Source: Halieaceae bacterium UBA3479 (lineage in GTDB: Bacteria; Pseudomonadota; Gammaproteobacteria; Pseudomonadales; Halieaceae). Taken from it: DNA of 11,742 nucleotides. Position 1 is the stretch's first letter, and each line of letters opens with the position of its first letter. Below, in pieces: positions 8,472 through 11,742 of the stretch. Location: positions 1 through 11,742 of the forward strand of contig DFQW01000104.1 of assembly GCA_002377985.1 (NCBI GenBank). Direction: 5' to 3'. A program made the translations under genes and the position numbers. The notes beneath the pieces were generated by a model. That model did no database searches. It saw only the letters and a program-made list of their open reading frames with translations, and was not told where the DNA came from.

Positions 8472-9862
8472 TGATGTAACTCCGCTTCAAGCCGAGCGAT
8501 AAGTTGACCGTGCAGACCCTCAAACCCACCATTACTCATCACCACAACACGATCTCCCGGCGCTACCAACTCGGCCGTCGTTTCGATGATTTGCGCCACA
8601 CTCGAACATACGCGTTGTCCCGCATGACTCTCAATGGCGCCTGATAAGTCCCAGCTCAATCCTTCAGGTTGGTACCACAGCACATGATCGGCAGCTTGGG
8701 CAGATGGCGCCAACTGTTCTCGGTGCTGGCCCATACGCATCGTATTGGAGCGAGGTTCAATAATGGCGACCAACTGTCCCCCCGTGTCCGCGTCGCGTAA
8801 GCCCGCGAGGGTGGCCTCTATCGCGGTCGGATGATGCGCAAAATCGTCATAGACCGCCACGCCACCCGGTGTGCCGAGCAATTCCAGTCTTCTCTTGATA
8901 CCGGCAAACTCCGACAACGCCGCCACGGCCTTGCCAAAAGGCACACCAACATGTGTCGCGGCTGTTATGGCGGCCGTCGCATTCCACGCGTTGTGCTCGC
9001 CCAGGAGAGACCAAGTCAAATGGGCTATCTCACCTTCCGGGGAACGAATTTCCAACTGATCCGCCCGCGTGGAGAGGACGCGCCAAGAACAGGCGTCGGA
9101 TGACCCCGACGGCTCATTTACATCCGTGTGCTGTGTCAGTGTATGGACCGGCGTCCACACACCCCGCGCCAATACCCGATCAATGGCATCACCGCCGCCC
9201 CTGATGATCGCACCTGCACCGGGGACACACCGCACCAGATGGTGAAATTGGTTTTCAATGGCGGTGAGATCCGGAAAAATATCGGCATGATCGTATTCAA
9301 GATTGTTAATAATGAGCGTTCGGGGTCGGTAGTGAATAAATTTAGAGCGCTTGTCAAAAAAAGCCGAGTCATACTCGTCAGCTTCAATAACAAAGTATTC
9401 TCCTGAGCCCAAGCGCGCAGAAACACCAAAATTAACCGGTACACCGCCAATCAAAAAGCCGGGGTCGAATCCGGCAAAATCAAGAATCCAGGCAAGCATG
9501 CTGGCAGTGGACGTCTTGCCATGAGTACCGGAAACCGCCAATACCCAGCGATCTTTAAGCACATTGCGCGCCAGCCACTCCGGCCCGGAAGTGTAGTCCA
9601 GTCCTGCAGTCAACATCGCTTCGACAGCCGCGTTTCCGCGCGACAGCGCATTGCCTACAACGATGCAGTCTGGCGCGGGATCAAGCTGAGCAGGGTCATA
9701 GCCGTCGGTAAGCGCGATGCCACTGTCAGCAAGTTGCGTGCTCATGGGTGGATAGATATTTCGGTCAGAGCCTGTCACGGTAAAGCCGCTGTCTTTGGCG
9801 AGCAGCGCCAGACCTCCCATGAAAGTGCCACAAATACCCAATATGTGAATGTGATCGGACAA
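8468..9862 (-). CDS. mpl: UDP-N-acetylmuramate:L-alanyl-gamma-D-glutamyl-meso-diaminopimelate ligase
   Basis: Cytoplasmic Mur-family ligase that reattaches recycled tripeptide to UDP-MurNAc, using ATP, so murein peptides re-enter cell-wall synthesis. The product is 464 residues (E. coli Mpl is about 457). N-terminal nucleotide site: HILGICGTFMGGLALLAK (6-23). Central ATPase: SGTHGKTSTA (111-120), EADEYDSAFFDKRSK (160-174) and NNLEYDHADIF (186-196). C-terminal domain: GIKRRLELLG (321-330), VYDDFAHHPTAI (337-348), EPRSNTMRMG (369-378) and MSNGGFEGLHG (442-452). The frame stays open upstream to 9967, but that stretch is unlike the family. I chose TTG at 9862, with GGGAG (9869-9873) at 6 bases, giving M-SDHIHILGI. 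It is the first gene of the coupled minus-strand block and is divergent from the phosphofructokinase gene. Confidence 0.97.
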   Translation of the reverse strand: MSDHIHILGICGTFMGGLALLAKDSGFTVTGSDRNIYPPMSTQLADSGIALTDGYDPAQLDPAPDCIVVGNALSRGNAAVEAMLTAGLDYTSGPEWLARNVLKDRWVLAVSGTHGKTSTASMLAWILDFAGFDPGFLIGGVPVNFGVSARLGSGEYFVIEADEYDSAFFDKRSKFIHYRPRTLIINNLEYDHADIFPDLTAIENQFHHLVRCVPGAGAIIRGGGDAIDRVLARGVWTPVHTLTQHTDVNEPSGSSDACSWRVLSTRADQLEIRSPEGEIAHLTWSLLGEHNAWNATAAITAATHVGVPFGKAVAALSEFAGIKRRLELLGTPGGVAVYDDFAHHPTAIEATLAGLRDADTGGQLVAIIEPRSNTMRMGQHREQLAPSAQAADHVLWYQPEGLSWDLSGAIESHAGQRVCSSVAQIIETTAELVAPGDRVVVMSNGGFEGLHGQLIARLEAELHH

Positions 9863-9868
9863 AAAGAA

Positions 9869-9873
9869 CTCCC
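9869..9873 (-). promoter_or_regulatory. Ribosome binding site that fixes the mpl TTG start
   Basis: GGGAG on the minus strand, 6 bases before TTG at 9862. No ATG or GTG lies at a suitable distance before the conserved HIHILGI segment, so this site supports a TTG start. Confidence 0.7.
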
Positions 9874-9884
9874 TCGTATGCCGG

Positions 9885-9893
9885 AGATTAGCA
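9885..9893 (-). promoter_or_regulatory. Possible extended -10 promoter for the mpl operon
   Basis: TGCTAATCT on the minus strand matches an extended -10 (TG-n-TAATCT). The region 17 bases upstream has no good -35. Transcription would begin near 9878, leaving a short leader of about 15 bases with the GGGAG site in it. Confidence 0.35.
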
Positions 9894-9901
9894 CGCGCAC
9901 A

Positions 9902-9930
9902 TTGCCATTGTGTGCACTGCCGTCTACGGT
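9902..9930 (+). promoter_or_regulatory. Possible promoter of the phosphofructokinase gene
   Basis: TTGCCA (9902-9907, five of six bases of the -35 consensus), a 17-base spacer, then TACGGT (9925-9930, a weak -10 that keeps T, A and the final T). The start would be near 9937, about 30 bases before the ATG. It would overlap the mpl promoter region. Confidence 0.33.
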
Positions 9931-9966
9931 ATGGGTCCCCAAACTTTTTGACTGCGGTGCAGGACA

Positions 9967-11229
9967 ATGAGCAAACGCAATCTTTTCTACGCCCAGTCTG
10001 GCGGCGTTACACCGGTAATCAATGCGTCTGCCGCAGGAGTGATCCAAGCAGCCAAGCGCTATCCTGATCAAATCGGCAAAGTACTTGCCGGACAAAACGG
10101 GATTTTAGGCGCGCTCCAGGAAAATCTGATCGATACCTCGAAAGAAAACGCTCGCACCATAGAGGGCCTGATCAACACGCCCGGAGGCGCGTTTGGGTCC
10201 TGTCGCTACAAGCTCAAAAGCCTCTCAGAGAATCGCGCAGAATATGAGCGTCTGATTGCAGTCTTCAAGGCCCACAACATTGGCTATTTTCTCTATAACG
10301 GGGGCGGAGACTCTGCGGATACCTGTCTCAAAGTCTCGCAAATCAGTGCCAGCATGGATTTTCCAATCACGGCCATTCATATTCCCAAGACAATCGATAA
10401 TGATCTGCCACTCACGGATAACTGTCCGGGCTTCGGCTCAGTCGCCAAATACGTCGCGATATCCACGCGCGAAGCGGCACTGGACGTGGCGTCGATGTGT
10501 GCTACCTCTACCAAGGTTTTTATTCTGGAGGTGATGGGTCGACACGCAGGTTGGATAGCGGGCGCAAGCGCTCTCGCCGCGAGTGAGCGCGGTGATGCAC
10601 CACACATTATCCTTTTCCCTGAGATCGCGTTTGATAAAGACCGATTTCTGCAAAGCGTAACGGCCTGCGTTGAGCGCTATGGCTACTGCGTTATTGTCGC
10701 CTCCGAGGGCACCAGCACCGCGGATGGGAAACTGTTGTCAGATCAGGGGGAGCGAGATGTTTTCGGTCACGCCCAACTGGGCGGTCTGGCGCCACTGCTC
10801 GCCGGTTTGATCAAGGAGCAACTGGGCTATAAGTACCATTGGGCGGTCGCGGACTATTTACAACGAGCTGCGCGGCATATTGCCAGTCAAACGGATGTGG
10901 ATCAGGCGCTCGCCCTGGGAAAAGCCGCGGTAGAGCTCGCGGTGGGCGGGGCCAATGCAGTGATGCCAGCCATCAAACGCCATTCGAACAAACCCTACCG
11001 ATGGTCGATTTATCCCGTACCGCTCAGTCGCGTTGCCAATCGCGAAAAGAAAATGCCGCGGCGCTTTATCAGCAAAGACGGTTTTGGCATCACACCGCAG
11101 GCGCGGGAGTATTTCGCGCCTCTTATTGCGGGAGAAGCCTACCCACCTTACCAGCGAGGGCTCCCCCACTATATCCGCCTAAAGCAAGTGCTGGTGAAAA
11201 AGCGATGCCCACCTTGGGAGGGCGAATAG
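9967..11229 (+). CDS. pfp: 6-phosphofructokinase, probably pyrophosphate-dependent
   Basis: Phosphorylates fructose 6-phosphate at C1; the PPi-linked form is reversible and can serve both glycolysis and gluconeogenesis. The product is 420 residues. Motifs in order: AQSGGVTPVINAS (9-21), YNGGGDSADT (110-119), IPKTIDNDLP (139-148), MGRHAGWIAGASALA (190-204) and IVASEG (243-248). Two features point to PPi rather than ATP: K141 in PKTIDND, where ATP enzymes have Gly, and D115, which falls at the position of E. coli G104, the residue that admits ATP. The usual Asp just before it (E. coli D103) is Gly here, so GGGD replaces GGDD. ATG at 9967 has AGGA (9961-9964) only 2 bases away. The gene is divergent from mpl across 104 bases and ends before the convergent M15 peptidase gene. 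ATP use cannot be excluded by sequence alone. Confidence 0.9.
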   Translation: MSKRNLFYAQSGGVTPVINASAAGVIQAAKRYPDQIGKVLAGQNGILGALQENLIDTSKENARTIEGLINTPGGAFGSCRYKLKSLSENRAEYERLIAVFKAHNIGYFLYNGGGDSADTCLKVSQISASMDFPITAIHIPKTIDNDLPLTDNCPGFGSVAKYVAISTREAALDVASMCATSTKVFILEVMGRHAGWIAGASALAASERGDAPHIILFPEIAFDKDRFLQSVTACVERYGYCVIVASEGTSTADGKLLSDQGERDVFGHAQLGGLAPLLAGLIKEQLGYKYHWAVADYLQRAARHIASQTDVDQALALGKAAVELAVGGANAVMPAIKRHSNKPYRWSIYPVPLSRVANREKKMPRRFISKDGFGITPQAREYFAPLIAGEAYPPYQRGLPHYIRLKQVLVKKRCPPWEGE

Positions 11230-11290
11230 GGTAGCCGCAGCCCGAGCCAGGAAGGATCTCGGACAAAAAACTCCCCGGTTATCGGCTACC
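11230..11290. other. Inverted repeats in the gap between convergent pfp and M15 peptidase genes
   Basis: GGTAGCCG (11230-11237) pairs perfectly with CGGCTACC (11283-11290), and inside lies CCGAG (11242-11246) with CTCGG (11258-11262). Sitting between two convergent genes, it may be a structured 3' end for one or both transcripts. A run of six A (11265-11270) would be U on the minus-strand transcript, but the stem just before it in that direction is only about 4 pairs with a gap, so it is not a clear intrinsic terminator. Confidence 0.3.
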
Positions 11291-11316
11291 GTCGCACCGC
11301 ACTCCCTGGTCAGTTT

Positions 11317-11742
11317 TCAAGTCAATACAAACCGATCGAACAGCCTCTCCCCGTGACACTCTAGTAGCGGCAGCATCGCCATCACCTCATGACGCTGACC
11401 TTCTGGATCGGGTTCGCCGCGCCAAAGCGGCCAACACAGATCAATGCATTGCTCTTTTTGCAGTAACGTCGCGACGGGACGGTAGCTGATATGCCATGGT
11501 TCCGGTGCCACACCTCCGCAGTCAGTGTCATAGGGCTTGTAGAAACCTTCCGCATTATCTGCGGCAATCAGTTCATCCAGCCAGGCCGTCAGTTCGCCAA
11601 AAACGCCTGCCGGTGCATACTCGCCGGGCTCCAACCCGGGGCGGTAATGCTCCGAAACCGCCGCTGCGTCCCAAATGTCGAGATCAGTACCCCAGTGATG
11701 CCTTGAAGTGCCCGGCAGAGCGGAAAACCGCAAGATCGCCTC
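11317..11742 (-). CDS. M15 family (VanY-like) D-alanyl-D-alanine carboxypeptidase, C-terminal part (partial)
   Basis: Zinc peptidase that cleaves D-Ala-D-Ala or related peptidoglycan peptide ends, normally outside the inner membrane. 141 residues are visible and the gene runs off the right edge: the frame is open to the last base and reads EAILRFSALPG before the first motif, so the TTG at 11733 is not taken as a start. Zinc ligands are H15 and D22 (numbered from the edge) in SRHHWGTDLD, the SxHxxGxxxD motif, and H84 in EPWH, with E81 as the catalytic base. The linker with YAPAGVFGELTAWL and GFYKPYDTDCGG fits this group. Any signal peptide lies outside the window. It converges on the phosphofructokinase gene with an 87-base gap. 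DD- versus LD-specificity cannot be read from this piece. Confidence 0.88.
   Translation of the reverse strand, partial: EAILRFSALPGTSRHHWGTDLDIWDAAAVSEHYRPGLEPGEYAPAGVFGELTAWLDELIAADNAEGFYKPYDTDCGGVAPEPWHISYRPVATLLQKEQCIDLCWPLWRGEPDPEGQRHEVMAMLPLLECHGERLFDRFVLT

Noticed and set aside
9948..9953. TTGACT as a -35 element for the phosphofructokinase gene
   Set aside because: It is only 13 bases from the ATG, leaving no room for a -10 and transcript start.
9863..9967. 35-codon upstream extension of mpl
   Set aside because: It is basic, Cys-rich and unlike Mpl, and would overlap the whole intergenic region; the TTG with GGGAG upstream fits better.
11258..11290. Rho-independent terminator of the M15 peptidase gene on the minus strand
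   Set aside because: A U-run would be present, but the stem before it is only about 4 pairs and separated from the run by GGGAG.
11733..11742. TTG at 11733 as start of the M15 peptidase
   Set aside because: The frame continues to the window edge with EAI before LRFSALPG, and the enzyme family needs an N-terminal part ahead of the SRHHWG motif, so the gene is cut by the edge.

Overview
The window reads as core chromosome of a marine-type gammaproteobacterium, possibly the OM60/NOR5 (Halieaceae) group. That placement is inferred from moderately high G+C, protein flavour (pseudomonad-like ArgG, PyrC and RNase T) and gene content; no rRNA or marker gene confirms it. Genes are packed tightly, every gap is under 140 bases, and I see no tRNA, rRNA, CRISPR array, insertion sequence, integrase or phage gene.

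Layout. 1-167 (-) is the N-terminus of a flavin monooxygenase cut by the window edge. 306-1526 (-) is argG, divergent from pyrC (1647-2693, +), which overlaps rnt (2686-3336, +). A second minus-strand block runs from 9862 down to 3275: mpl, an MMPL/RND-type exporter, a YkgJ-like cysteine-cluster protein, a solo LON-N domain protein and a long D-aminoacylase-like amidohydrolase. Its last gene ends inside the 3' end of rnt (62-base convergent overlap). Divergent from mpl is a PPi-type phosphofructokinase (9967-11229, +). The right edge holds the C-terminal part of an M15 (VanY-like) zinc carboxypeptidase (11317-11742, -).

How the genes work together. argG and pyrC act in arginine and pyrimidine synthesis, two routes that draw on carbamoyl phosphate, and rnt matures stable RNA. 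mpl recycles murein tripeptide, and the M15 peptidase also handles peptidoglycan peptides. The exporter, YkgJ-like and LON-N genes are linked to mpl by overlapping or nearly touching start and stop codons, with TTG and GTG starts. This argues for one translationally coupled transcript whose common purpose is not known.

I found no clearly novel system. The items most worth a second look are the coupled mpl/exporter/YkgJ/LON-N block, an acidic insert in the exporter, an amidohydrolase that seems to lack two canonical zinc-binding histidines, and a phosphofructokinase with GGGD where GGDD is expected.
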